A DNA stretch of 64,000 nt from Glutinoglossum americanum (GCA_020080175.1 JAGHQL010000130.1:1-64000); one strand, 5' to 3'; counted from the first letter of the stretch, positions 44,674-56,246 are shown. Notes: generated by a model from the sequence alone, not told the origin. Numbers and translations: made by a program.

Positions 44674-45973
44674 ATGGATGTTTTTTGGGCAGCACCGCCA
44701 GTCTCAAGGTTCGATTTTTTTTAAGCTCAATGCTATAACGAACGCCCTCTAACATTAAAAACATAGAACTCTCTCAGCAGCCACATTTGTCACTTCCGTT
44801 CTCGTGCATACCGGCCTAGTCAGCGGTAGTCGTGTCATCTTTTACTTACCCTGGGTCTTTAAGCTTCCACCACAGCTCTGGCGTTTATTAACTGCTTTCC
44901 TCATAACGGGGCCTCAATTAGGCATCCTTTTTGATACGTATTTCCGTAAGAATACGCGTAATGATCCCTTAATAGACTCTGTTTGACCCTCGCGCAGTGT
45001 ACACCTATGGCAGTTCTCTTGAGACGGATTCTCCTAGGTTTAGAGATCCGGGTGACTTCTTCACGTATGTGATATTTGTTTGCTCGAGTATAATTGTAAG
45101 CCTACTCTCAGCTTTCGTTTTCATTCACCCTTGACTTAGCCCCACACCTCATATATCTGCCCGCTCGGTCTTCTTCTAGCTGAAGCGGTTCCTGAAATTG
45201 AGGGAGATTACCCTTGCGCTAGGCACAGGTTATCATTTACGATCAATCCAAAAGGGCCTGTGTTCGGTGTAAGAATGGTCGGAGGGTATTGAGAATGCCT
45301 ACGCGAAATTCCTGTTTACGTGTGGCGGTTTTGTCCCCGTACATACAAAGCTAATTTTTCCGCTACCGTTCGCATTCGTTGTTGCCATGTCCATGAGAAT
45401 ATTCATAACATTGCTTATGACACTAGGCTAATCCAAATATTTAGGTATTAAACGTGGCCATATTGGGAGGGATCATTTTCACGCCTGGTAATTCGTTAAC
45501 TGATTTAGCTATACAGTACCTGCTAACTACTCACACCAGCCCTGGTTCTTGCTCTGGCCTATACATACTCACAAGATAACCGCGGAAGGAATGTGTCATT
45601 CTTTGTTATCACCATCCCTGTGCAATGGCTTCCTTATACTATCCTTCTGATGACATTGGTTATGAACGGACCAGATGCTGGCCTAAGCCAAGCAAGTGGC
45701 CTTCTGTCCGCTCACCTCTATGACTTTCTCACTCGCTTATGGCCTACATTCGGCGGTGGTAGAAACTATATCCAAACTCCCACCATCATTAAGCGTTTGT
45801 TCGGGAGCGATACACAAAGTGCGACAGTAAGATCATACGGAACAGCATATCGTGCTCCAGCAAGAGACCAACAGGCAACGCAAGGCTCTTCTCGAGGGAC
45901 TACTACTGGGTTTGGAGGACTATCTGGCACCTGGAACAATCGTGGGTCAGGCCATCGCCTGGGTGGAGATTGA
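44674..45973 (+). CDS. DFM1: Derlin (Dfm1/Der1 family), ER-associated degradation
   Basis: Five exons: 44674-44708, 44767-44945, 44998-45095, 45445-45487, 45540-45973 (789 nt, 262 aa). Derlins are rhomboid-like pseudoproteases that thin the ER membrane and help retrotranslocate misfolded proteins with Cdc48. The sequence runs MDVFWAAPPVSR|TLSAATFVTSVLVHTGLVSG, the WR motif PPQLWRLLTAFLITGPQLG, then LYTYGSSLETDSPRF, PGDFFTYVIFV, ALVLALAYTYSQDN and ASGLLSAHLYDFLTRLWPTF, and GGGRNYIQTP. The Gly/Arg-rich C-terminus ending GHRLGGD is like fungal Dfm1, although no SHP box is clear. Intron 3 is 349 nt, far longer than its neighbours, and exon 4 is only 43 nt. Exon 4 is the least certain piece. DFM1 versus DER1 is not settled. 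Confidence 0.88.
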
Positions 45974-46451
45974 AGGACATATCAGGCTCCTCATTAGAAT
46001 ATATCAGCAGGGTTGGCGTTATGTGGGAGGAATCTGAATTTAAGTGTCTTCATTAAACTAAAGAGTAAACACTGTCTTATGCAGAGTTACGTATTAGTTT
46101 CGTACCTCTTTTGTGTTGCTAATAGCCAAGGCTAGCCTACACAAATTGAACTCTGCCCCTTAGCTAGACCCGAATTTCTCTCATCATCTTTCAACCTTTT
46201 CACAACACGACCCCAACTTTCATCCTTAGCATATCGTGTCCACCTATCGCGCGCATCTTTTACAATCTGCCTACTTCTGGTCATACCACTGGTGTGCACA
46301 CCCTCTTATTCCATTCGCACGTAATAAGCCGAGCGGATCAACAACGCAGTTGCTTTCCAGTCAAAACGTCGCTTACCTTAACACACCAATTCTACAGCAG
46401 AAAAATTACATCCTATCGTCTTGAGGAACCTTCAACCTAATCCATAACATC
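45974..46451. other. Intergenic between derlin and seven-helix gene
   Basis: About 480 bp, pyrimidine-rich near the downstream start, presumably the promoter of the membrane-protein gene. No motif is recognised. Confidence 0.6.
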
Positions 46452-47780
46452 ATGAATCCATTACTCCTCCGAGTTCAATCTCATCCAATTGTGGTCCTTG
46501 TCGCGATTTTGGCTATGGTGTCGATCTCTAACTCTTCCCCCCACTATGCGGGGGTTGCTCGATCCATCACTCATATGGCTACTCGGCGCGCCGAAGGCGG
46601 CAAACACCTCGCTGACAATGCCTCACCTGCTGGCAAGGTTGTCTACTGCTCCGTAACCATGATTGGTACAGGCCTTTTGTTCTACTGTGCAAGTGAGCGA
46701 GACTCTTTCTACCCCCCGCCGACATTGTTCCAGAACCTCCAAGCGCTTATCATTAACCAAACTGACTGGAGCGATCCGCCCTCTTAGTCACTCGGGCTAT
46801 GAAGATTACCTTAAAGAAGGTCAAGGAGGACCTGAATGTCATTCGTGTTATCGTGTTTCTCCTTTACATTGACGGCATCCTCTTCCTGATGTCTTCGGCT
46901 ATTCTGTACTTCGTCTGGGGGCTGGCTCTCAAGGGCCGCTGTGAGGCAGCCATTCAACTCTGCCTGGTATTCTATCTCTCTGGAAAGGTGCTTATGTATC
47001 TCTTCCTTGTTGAGCGCTCCCACGTGGTCCGCCGCTCTGGGTTCCGCCGCCAGTCAGACGTATGGTACTATTTCAATATGGCTCAAGTGCTCCTTGGCTT
47101 TGGCACAATAGCGATCCTCTCATTTTTCCGCCCAGTTGCCCAAATCGATCCTTGGGACGAAGTGTGTAAAATCGGATTGCCATTTCGAATTACGCTTCCA
47201 TTACTCATCTTCGATATTTGGATCAACGTCTTTCTCACTGTGCAATTTATCTTCTTCGCACGACGCTTCATGAGCAATTGGGTCCCTAGGACGCTTAGGG
47301 ATGCTTGGGGCAAGGCTATCCACCCTCGTTTGCGCAATGACGGGCCGGCACCGTTGGAGGACAACCCTGCCGATCAGCGAGGCATTCTCGCAGATATGGC
47401 GTGGAGAACCTGCAAGGCTATGTTCATCGTCTTGTCGACTACAATCGCGAATCTGTCCGTTCTCTTCGCTCTGAGAGGTCATGAACAAGGATGGCTCTGC
47501 TTTCTCATGTGTTCCGTGGACGGTGAGTTCTCAATAAGCCTATTACTGGCCCGGCTTCCGTGCTAAAAAAAACAAATGTCCAGTGGTAGGTGCCATTGTA
47601 ACGATACACTGGCTCACGAATGAGGAAGGGCAACGGAATGAACCATCCAATGCCCCAAACAATCGCGACAGCGTCGTTACTACCTATACACATCCGGCAA
47701 CTCCAGAAAATGAACTGCACCGTTTCCACAGTGGCGCATACTCTCAGACATCATCCCGCCATGCTTACGAACAGAAATAG
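46452..47780 (+). CDS. Seven-helix membrane protein of unknown function
   Basis: Three-exon model: 46452-46692, 46788-47522, 47584-47780 (1173 nt, 390 aa). The first intron (GTGAGC..CTTAG) joins the upstream frame to the ATG at 46799 in phase and supplies a first helix (VVYCSVTMIGTGLLFYCA). Six more follow: VIRVIVFLLYIDGILFLMSS, LCLVFYLSGKVLMYLFLV, MAQVLLGFGTIAILSFF, LPLLIFDIWINVFLTVQFIF, MFIVLSTTIANLSVLFALRG and, across intron 2, CSV|DVVGAIVTIHWLT. The LVERSHVVRRSG loop after helix 3 resembles a group of fungal seven-helix proteins of unknown role. The N-terminal 60 residues contain a possible signal peptide. The Asn/Thr/His-rich tail is probably cytosolic. A receptor role is only a guess. 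The alternative start is 46799 without helix 1. Confidence 0.72.
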
Positions 47781-48856
47781 GGTGGGCCAGGTGGAGCAGA
47801 AGCGGTGGTTGGGCATTTGGTCAGGTGATGTATAAGCTGTTTGTCCTGAGCATTGCTTAGGTGAGCCGCCTTCGCATTGACATGAAGGGATTAAAGGGAT
47901 TCTGTACGTGCGCTGTTCAAACCGGGTGCCGCTTTTTCACACGGGGGTGAACTTTTTAAGATAAAGGGTTTCAAAAGGTCGAAGGAAAGGGGACTTTGTA
48001 TGCGAGCTATCTGCGATTGGATTATGGCCTGTGACTCACATCAGACGGCTTCGAGCCATCGTAAGGGCTGCTAATTATGAATCAACAAGTAGGACTCCCT
48101 CAGATGGGACTTGGTCAATGGGTATTCATGGATTACGGGATACCTTAGGCATTCCTTGTATCCCAATCAAAATAAAAAAAAAAAATAGCTTGCCAACCTT
48201 ACCCGTCCTGCGCCCGTGAAACACATTTCGAATATTCTAACGGCAAGCTTTGGAGTGATTTGCTCTCCCCCGCTGTGCGAGAAACGGGTAACTTGGTCGG
48301 CTCCAAGAGGGAACTCCTGCTCAATGGGTATATGAAAAGTTAGAACCGTTTTGAAGCCCGACTCCACCCCCGCTTTGGAGGCCACTTTGAGAGCAAATCA
48401 TTCATTTTACTTTACAAATAGCCGGTTACATAATATATTCGAGAGAGCTGGGGATAGAGTTGTGGGTAGAATTCAGCCTCTGACATGTGCCTCTTTTGTT
48501 TCCCCCTCCCGAATGCTACCCCTTTTTTGTTTGCCTTTGGGAATTTCTTTCCTCCAAACACCGCGCCCCCCTCTATAGTTTTCTTCAAAACAAGACGGCC
48601 TCCATACGTTTTTATTACGGCTTCTTCGATGGCTCCTGCAAGGTTTTTCGAATTCTCTGTTGTGTAATTACGGCCCCTTTCTATCCTATGGCGGTGATCT
48701 TTCGAGTACCGTAGATCGAGCGTCTCGCCCAGCCTGTAACATGCGCTAACATGAGGAAAGAAATATGTTTGGTTTAGAAGCGACACGGTTAGGACGCTAC
48801 AAGTCATAATTTTGTTTTGGTCGACAGCCAGTTCCATGCACTATCATAGGCTGAGG
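47781..48856. other. Intergenic, no supported gene
   Basis: A 141-codon minus-strand frame at 48412-48837 is open (basic, ending near LYPQLSRIYYVTGYL) but I recognise nothing in it. Short runs of A occur near 48170-48185. It could be a lineage-specific gene, but codon periodicity cannot be judged by eye. Confidence 0.5.
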
Positions 48857-49504
48857 TCAGAAACCTTCTTCCGAATCGTCGTCTTCTTCAAGGATGGTCT
48901 GGGACAGCAGCCCTCCCGCTCGACCTCTCGCCCTCCCTGATCCTCTATCCATTTCTACATACGCTCTCTCCAAGATAACCCCCTCGTTTCTTGGCCTCTC
49001 GCTGCTCCGGGCCACGCCTAAGGACCCGAAGCGTTGCTGGGGTTTCTTTCTCCGCAGCGTCACCAACGACGTTGGTTTTACGTACTCTTCTTCATCTTCC
49101 GGAGACGATTGGAGACTGAGAGCAGAGGCGACAATGTTGGATGAGAGGTGCAACAAGGAACCAGCAACGATACCAATCACTGCAGCAACACCGAGGAAGA
49201 TATAGAGAGTCTGCTCCGTTACAGGCGGTCAGTCTGAGGCGGGTGACTGGTGAGGGATATTTGGGATTCAGATTAGGTAATGGCGGGGTATTTTTGGCGG
49301 TCTTGAGGTGGGGGGAGGGGACAGGGATAGAGAATCACGGACCTCGAATTTGGCCAGTAAGTGAAACGGCACAAAGACGGAGTGAAGAACGTAGCGGCCG
49401 AGGTGGAGTGCAGGTGCCAGAACAACCAGCAGCGGGTAGAGGAGGCAGTAGAGCAAGAGGTAGACGTAGTAGAGGACGGTCTGCACGACCGAGAGGTAGT
49501 CCAT
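48857..49504 (-). CDS. Small conserved fungal membrane protein
   Basis: Two exons: 49504-49343 and 49210-48857 (516 nt, 171 aa). The frame starts MDYLSVVQTVLYYVYLLLYC and forms one or two helices (LLYPLLVVLAPALHLGRYVL). It then passes the intron at LAKFE|TLYIFLGVAAVIGIV into another helix. The C-terminal half is Ser/Arg/Glu-rich, soluble and acidic at the end (ILEEDDDSEEGF). The plan (two N-terminal helices, HLGRYVLHSVFVPFHLLAKFE, then TLYIFLGVAA) matches a short uncharacterised protein I recall from other Pezizomycotina. No function is known to me. Divergent from the SNF1 beta-subunit gene. Confidence 0.8.
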
Positions 49505-49795
49505 CGCCGGCGTGACGGGTCAAAGCATCTCCCATCTACTCTCCATATGCTTGTGTGGAACAGCGCGCGCAGAGGTACATGTGCCGGTGCTCTACATAGC
49601 GGCAAACGCAAACCTCTGCTTAAGCTTTCAACTCTAACTTTGCGGTGCCAAGGTACGTGCACTTAAGATTTTTATTTGCTCTCTCCCGGTTCAAAAGCAG
49701 CATGAGTCAGCATGCGGGCGGACCCCGATTGCATGCATCATCTTGCTACGCAGTCTCCACACGGTGCAGCCAGTCACAGTCACTCGTCCGTGGCC

Positions 49796-49860
49796 CGTCA
49801 CTCGCCCGTCACTCGCCCGTCACTCGCCCGCCACTTGCCAGTCACTTGCCAGTCACTTAC
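49796..49860. repeat. Tandem 10-bp repeat
   Basis: Six to seven copies of a GTCACTCGCC-type unit, the last three drifting to GTCACTTGCC/GTCACTTACC. Located upstream of the SNF1 beta-subunit gene. Confidence 0.85.
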
Positions 49861-50345
49861 CTGTAATTCGTTAGTTGGCGGTCCTGCTTCCGGGGTTGTC
49901 TTGCTGGATCTTGCTGGTCGGGATTTGTTATCGAAACCGAAACCGGGGCCGTGGCTTCAATTCAAGCCCCATCCCACGCTATTTCCAGCTAAGCCCAGCA
50001 CCGTCAAAGCTAGCCCCACACCCCCAATCCCAACAACCCAATACCCAATCCTTCCCCACCCCAGGCCGAGCCCATCGTCCAGCATCTTCGCCGCAGCGCT
50101 TCATCCATCATCGTCGTCGGTTCCTGTTCGTCTACTCGCGTCTTGTGAACAACGCCTCGTATCGGCCCCCTCTTCCGGCTACGGGGCGCTCGGTCCGCGC
50201 CCGCTGTTGCATCGTGCTAACCTCCGTTTGCTGTTTCGATTTTACCCTGACTTCCGACTACGTACTCTGCACTTTTGTTTTGTGCACGTGCCACGGCGGC
50301 CCCACCAAGAAAAAAAGGGCGGAGTCGCGGAATCGCGGAGCAAAA

Positions 50346-50377
50346 GTAACGAGTAACGAGTAACGAGTAACGAGTTA
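50346..50377. repeat. Tandem 7-bp repeat
   Basis: Four to five head-to-tail TAACGAG units close to the SNF1 beta-subunit start; probably within its 5' untranslated region. Confidence 0.85.
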
Positions 50378-50478
50378 ACGACGAGCAAACTAGACTAGGG
50401 AGCAAGCGCCGTGTGAGCGAGGGCCACCACCACCAAACGAGGACAGACTATTTCGCCTTCCAGCCCCACGCTGCTGTC

Positions 50479-52454
50479 ATGGGCAACAATCCCTCGCGAT
50501 CTGCTCACCACCCTCTACCTCACTCTCAACCCCACACAGAGCCTCCTGTTCACTCCGCTCAACTCCACCTCCAACGCCATCACAGTAGCCCAGCGCAACA
50601 GCCACAGCAAAACCAACAGCAAAACCAGCAGCAACAGCTCCCTCAGCAGCATCAGCAGCTCCAGCTTTACTCGCACCTGCATCCGTTCCCGTATCCGCCA
50701 TACTCAAATCCGCACTCGCACCAACCCCCACATTCGCACTCGCCGCGACGGGAACCCCGGCGACGGGACAGTCTCAACGCCCTCTCGTCCCAAAAGGCTA
50801 CTGCTGCACCACCCTCGGAGTCTCTCGCCAGTGCCACCGCCCATACCGCACAGCAGCATCGCGTGCTCTACTCACGGCATCGTCAGCGTTCAAGGACCCT
50901 CCATGCTCCTACAGCGGCGGCGCCAGAAAACATGGGAAACGAGCAGTCGCGAGAGCAACGGCAAGTAGAGAGCCATGGCGTAAATGTTGTTTCTCCTACG
51001 AAGCCGCAGCTCGCGCAAGTCTCGGAGCCCGTCCCGGTACCTCTCTCCGCAGCGTCATCAGATCGATCCTCCAGATACGAATCTCCACCAATTGAACACT
51101 CGGCTCCTCCCCAGATCTCTTCAGATCCTCAGCACCTCCCTCCCTCCCAGACCCATCGTCCTCCACGACTGCCACTCCCAATTGAGGAGGAAGTCCACAC
51201 TCCTGGCTCTCCGATCATCTCCCCTACAGATCTCATTCCTCTCGCTCTTGATCCCGACTCCATCGAAGGTGCACTTCCCAGGAGGACTTCGGTTCTCAGC
51301 AGCACCACGGTAGATGAGGACGAGGTGGTTGATGACCTTGGGCAATACTCCATCTACGGTGGGGTGAGGAAGACGATACCTACGCCAATTGAGTGGAAGC
51401 AGGGCGGTAACAAGGTGTATGTGACCGGGACGTTTACGGGGTGGAATCGAAAGTTCAGACTGCACAAGAGGTGTGTATGGTGCCACTATTGGCGCCCCCA
51501 ATTTCCTACTTCCGTCATCTTGCATGAGCAAAGTGCCAACTCATGCGATTATCCCCACACGACGAGACGGTGATTCCCATCCTGGGGTTTCTTCATTGCC
51601 AATTGCCTCTGGCTTATGTATATCGCTCGCTCCTGCCTCAAACCCTCTTCCAGTTTCATCCTTTACGTGAACTGCACTGCCATCCCAAGCAATCTCATGT
51701 AACATCACAACATATGCTAACACCGGCGTTCAGTGCGAGCAAAGATGGTCTCTCAGCTATTATTCAGCTTCCACCTGGCACGCACCACATCAAATTTATC
51801 GTGGATGGCGAAATGCGTACATCCGATCACCTACCGACAGCAGTGGATTACGCAAACATCCTCGTCAATTATCTCGAGGTGAGCGCGGATGACATCCCTC
51901 CGGATGAACCATCCAAACCCGTCGATGTTCCAAACAGCAACCATCCTGGGGTCTACCCCTCTCAAGTCGTCCCTCCTGCTTCAGGTTCCAAGCCAAAGGA
52001 GCAAGGCGCCGATCCGTCTAAGGAAGCGCTACAACCCGCCCAGCCCTCAGCGCAGGTACCGCCGCCGCCCCCGAGGAGATATACAAGGGAAATTCCGAAG
52101 TATCTCCTGGACTTCGACCAGCCAGAAGACTCTCCTGAGTATCTCCGGTCCGCTGCGGCCATCAGCAATCTGCCTCTACCGCCGAGTCTACCAATGTTTC
52201 TGAGCAAGGTCATATTGAACGGTACCACACCGATGAAGGACGACAGCAGCGTCCTGAACATCCCGAATCATGTTGTGCTCAACCACCTGGCGACGAGCAG
52301 CATCAAGAACAACGTCTTGGCTGTCAGTGCTACCACTAGGTACAAGCGCAAGGTAACTTCACCTTCGTTGCTCAAAGTTTGACTTTCGCGGCTGATGCGT
52401 GGTATTCAGTATGTGACCACCATACTCTACAAGGAGACGAATGAAAGCGAGTGA
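50479..52454 (+). CDS. SIP2: SNF1/AMPK beta subunit (Sip2/Gal83-like)
   Basis: Three exons: 50479-51470, 51734-52352, 52410-52454 (1656 nt, 551 aa). Scaffold of the SNF1 kinase that links alpha and gamma subunits and fixes cell location, for glucose derepression. Start 50479 is chosen over the in-frame ATG at 50413 because it gives MGNNPSRS, an N-myristoylation site. A second MGN motif (MGNEQSRE) lies at residue 152. The first 250 residues are Pro/His/Gln-rich with a polyQ tract (50575-50670). The carbohydrate-binding module spans intron 1: PIEWKQGGNKVYVTGTFTGW, then LPPGTHHIKFIVDGEMRTS. The C-terminal ASC domain is EIPKYLLDFDQPED through NIPNHVVLNHLATSSIKNNV and, across intron 2, YKRK|YVTTILYKE. 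Intron 1 is long (263 nt). Convergent with KAE1. Confidence 0.92.
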
Positions 52455-52638
52455 AGCGCTACTTCCGGAGCGAATTGGATCCGGCCACGACCCAGCGTTG
52501 ACGAAGCGACGTGTAGGATATTTATTTGTATGGGTTTGCATGGAATGGTTGCAAGGTGTTATCTCATGGATATCCTGTGTTGAAGCCGGTTATACGGTTC
52601 CTGCTTCAAACCAAAAGTTTCCTGTTTATCATGTATTT

Positions 52639-54161
52639 CTAATCTCTCCATTTGACTAAGACTTCATCGGTCCTGGCTGGGTCATTAGTCGTGGCTCCCC
52701 TGATAGGAATGAGATGGCTATCGCCCACCTAAATCGTTGCGTGTACGTGCTCTCTTTAATTGGTGTTCGAAATCCCGTTTCATATGAAAGCAACCCCGCA
52801 TGCGCGATCATGATGCCGTTGTCTATACAGAATCTGCCATTGATCGTGATGAATATGCGACCCTTACGAAAAGGATATGCAAAAATACGGGCTCACCGTT
52901 CATCTGTTGCGTACACACTCCCACCTCTATCCCTTGCCATCAATGCCATCATATCCTGCAGCCTCTCGTTGCAGCCAACACCACCCACGATGAGAACCTG
53001 GCTCGACCCGACATGCGCCATCGCGCGTTCGGTGATTTCAACCAACATTGCGAACACAGTCTCCTGAAGGCTGAAGCAGAGATCAGCTGTGGTGATGGGC
53101 TCACCTGTGTCGGGGTCAAGACGCTGGGGATTCGGCGGCTGAAGGGATGCGGCGAGGAGGTCGATAGAGGCGAGGATGCCCGAAAAGGAACAGTCCATAC
53201 CCTTCACGGCGTAAGGGAGGTCAAGGAGATGTTTCCCTCTACATCCGGGAAATCGGTGAGCGTGTGGGTTCTCTTAGGATAAGAGAGATAGTAGAGTGTA
53301 GTAGAAACACACGACAGGGCAACAAACGAGGTGCTGTAGAATATAACCATGCAGTGATTGGAAAACACACGTGTAGTGGTGTTTAGGGTGGCCATCTCCC
53401 CGATGGGCTACACATCCTCTCGCCCCCGCCAAACAAAGTTGAAACAAACATACTTCTTTGCCAATTGCTCTATATTGTAGCCCGGCGCTGGGTCGTTCGA
53501 TATTCCAAGCGTACGTGCGAACCTGTCTAGGCAGTTCCCGACTGCGATGTCTAGCGCTTCGCCGAATATCCGATACCTGAGCCGGCGACCAACAGAAGGT
53601 GAGTGTCAACGGTTCAACTGATGGGATCAGTAGCTTTGTACCTCTGTTCTGCATAGGCTATAACTTGTGTATTCCCTCCACTCACGTACAGGACGACGGG
53701 GTTTTGGGCGCCAGTGATCTCTCTGCCCATTTCGATGTCTAGTCATAATATTAACTCCTCTCTCTCTCTATCTCGGCGATACTGTATTTGCAGGATTTCA
53801 GGCACTTACGGCCAACACAGTGATTCACTCCAACTATGTCCTTTCCCCATAGCAATGCCAACATCCTCGCAGCCACCGCGACGGACTGTAATGGAGCCCC
53901 CATCCCGGGTCCCTTCGTGTAGCATACGCAGTCGATATCTCTTATGCACACTCCAGCCTCCTTCAATGCCTGCTTGACCAATGGCACGACCCATTCCCGG
54001 TGGTGTTTGGCGGTGTCTTTGGGCAGGAACCCTTCCCCAGGCGGGGAGACGAATGTATGTCGAATGTTGGCTAGTATTTGGGCAGGGCCACCATTAGGAG
54101 GATGCGAGATGATACCGACACCGAGTTTGTTGGCAGAACCCTCAAGACCGATCGCAATCAT
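52639..54161 (-). CDS. KAE1: KEOPS subunit Kae1, tRNA t6A threonylcarbamoyltransferase
   Basis: Six exons: 54161-53810, 53738-53642, 53576-53454, 53238-52897, 52833-52729, 52672-52639 (1053 nt, 350 aa). Catalytic subunit of KEOPS/EKC, transferring threonylcarbamoyl to A37 of ANN-decoding tRNAs. The start [16 protein letters not shown] is the ASKHA fold. The metal-binding HxxxH is H114 and H118 (NHCVG|HIEMGR), split by intron 1. Then come [75 protein letters not shown] and [10 protein letters not shown]. The last two exons restore [19 protein letters not shown]. Every junction agrees in phase. It lacks a mitochondrial leader, so it is Kae1 and not Qri7. Divergent from the SET-domain gene with 327 bp between. 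Confidence 0.95.
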
Positions 54162-54488
54162 TCTAGAGACTACTAAACGCTCTTAGTGCACAGTTATTGT
54201 GGTGGATCAAGATCTCGATATATGGTATTCCGTGATGTATAATATCTACCCCTCATAAGCGGTAATAAACACAAGCAAAAGCCCGCTCCCCCGCAACACT
54301 CCCACTACGGACAACCACAAGGTTGGAGAAACACCTTATTTATGTCTGAGGCGACCGCAAGTTAAGAAGTAAGAGAAATACAATCTAAATGATGTTTGGA
54401 AACTTTTACTATCATTATGAGAATTAGAAGTCCATACCGCGAGCTGCGTGATTGACAAGTGTATAGGCTCGACACATCAACCGCATAG

Positions 54489-56246
54489 ATGGCGGGTTCT
54501 CCAGAGCAAAGAACAAACGCTTTTATGGAGTGGCTTGTTTCCAACGGTGGTGTAATAAATTCCCCTATTAAGCTGACCGATTCGGAAACTGGCTCCGGTA
54601 GAGGAGTGTGTAAGTGCATGATACGGCTATACCTTCGTATAGTTCTTAGAAGCTGAACGGTATATAGATGCTGTGGGAGACATCGCAGAAGATGAGGTTC
54701 TTTTCACAATCCCCCGCTCGGCAGTCCTTTGTGCAGAGAATTCCGACCTGAAGTCAAAAATGATCTCTAAGGATATTCCCGACATTAAGGTCCAGTCTGT
54801 GTTTGAATCTTCTTGGATGGTGAGCAACTGTGCCTTCAATCATCCACTGGGTATGCCTCACGGGATCGCTAGGAGCTCATCGTTGTAATGATCTACGAGT
54901 TTTTACAAGGTGCAAATTCACGGTGGAAGCCCTACTTTGATATCCTTCCCAATGAGTTTAATTCCTTGATGTTTTGGTCCAAGGGGGAGCTCGAGGAGCT
55001 ACGAGGCAGCACGGTGCTGGAGAAAATAGGAAGGGAAAGTACGGACTTAGGATTTTGTGAATCTTTAGTCCCCGTTCTAAAGGTCTGAATCCCAAAAATG
55101 GGCGGTTGAAACCCTCAGACCTACTAACATATGTGCATTCAGGATTTCCCCGAACTCTTCAGGTGTCTACCGTATATGCGAGGCTCCACTGCGACTCTGG
55201 AACCTACACTCTCGGATGATGAGATCATTACCCTAGCACATAGGATGGGCTCGACGATAATGGCATATGCCTTTGACCTTGAGAAAGTATCCGATGAAGA
55301 CCCCGAGGGCGACGATGAGGGTTTTGTTTCAGACGACGAAGATGAGGTGATGCCAAAGGGCATGGTTCCATTAGCGGACATGCTGAATGCGGATGCGGAT
55401 AGAAATAACGTTGCATTTACTATCATCTATAGGACATACAAAATGGTTGTTAACTTCTATGAGTAGGCTCGACTTTTCCAGACCGAATCTGGACTGGAGA
55501 TGAGGTCCACAAAGTCGATTCAGAAAGGGGAGGAGCTATTCAATGACTACGGTCCCTTACCTCGGTCTGATCTCCTCAGGAGATATGGGTACATTACCGA
55601 TAACTACGCTCAGTTTGATGTTGTCGAGGTAGCTTTCCACAATATTGTCGACGCAGCTGGAGGACATTTAGAGCTAGGAGAACTAGAGGCAAGAGTTAGT
55701 AGTCTCCATCTAACTATTGGTGGACCAAACCATACTCTGACATCAGAGAAGATCCAATTTTTAGATGGAGAAGGTCTCTATGATTCCGCTTACGACCTTT
55801 CCCACCCAAGCCCCTCGTCATCGGCTTTCCCGGACGAATTGCTTATCCTAGTCAATTTACTTCTCCTTCCCCAAATCCCCAGAAAGCTTCCGAAGCCTGG
55901 GAGGGCCCCTCAAACAATAGCGGTCTTGCGGCGGATTTTGGAGGCACGCCTCAAAGAATATCCGACTAAACTTGAAGACGATGAAATGTTGCTTCGAGAT
56001 GGTGGACTGTCCCTGAGGAGGAAAATGGCCATTGAGGTTAGACTCGGAGAGAAACGGGTGTTAAAAGAGGCATGGCTCGAAATTGAAGGAGACAATGCTA
56101 GAAGCGAGGGAAATGAGCACCTGATGGATGTAGATTTACAGGGTTGGGGGGTGAAGAGGGAGGCCGAAGATTGTGACACTGGAAAAGGGGACATGGAGAG
56201 TTGGGGAGAGAAGCGAAGAAAGAAGAGCAGCGACGAGTCACAGTGA
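54489..56246 (+). CDS. RKM4: SET-domain lysine methyltransferase, Rkm4/SETD6-like
   Basis: Five exons: 54489-54609, 54668-54819, 54873-55082, 55143-55409, 55467-56246 (1530 nt, 509 aa). Probably methylates a ribosomal-protein lysine (yeast Rkm4 acts on L42). The split SET domain starts AFMEWLVSNGG and GSGRGV|YAVGDIAEDEVLFTIPRS. The inserted SET-I region (ELIVVMIYEFLQG, WKPYFDILPNEFNSLMFW) follows. The core is PLADMLNADADRNN|ARLFQ and GEELFNDYGPLPRSDLLRRYGY, giving the SAM-binding NNA and the substrate tyrosine. A Rubisco-LSMT substrate-binding domain follows from about residue 330. An acidic insert (PEGDDEGFVSDDEDEVMP) precedes the core and is typical of fungal Rkm4. Intron 3 shows the branch site CTACTAAC. 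RKM4 versus other class VII SET paralogues is not fully settled. Confidence 0.9.

Larger units (their letters stand above)
49505..50478. promoter_or_regulatory. Long divergent intergenic / 5' region of SNF1 beta gene
   Basis: Nearly 1 kb between divergent start codons. It is GC-rich and holds two tandem repeats (49796-49860 and 50346-50377), the latter about 100 bp before the beta-subunit start. Frames 49712-50363 are open but compositional (Pro/Ser/His-rich) and probably not coding. A long 5' leader with upstream ATGs is plausible; the ATG at 50413 is in frame with the proposed start. Confidence 0.5.

Noticed and set aside
48412-48837. 141-codon minus-strand frame as a gene
   Set aside because: No family resemblance, signal or splice partner was seen. 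It is left as an open possibility in the intergenic note.
49712-50363. Overlapping plus-strand frames of 162-214 codons
   Set aside because: Pro/Ser/His-rich composition arises from the tandem repeats and C-rich leader. The beta-subunit start lies just downstream and no family is recognised.
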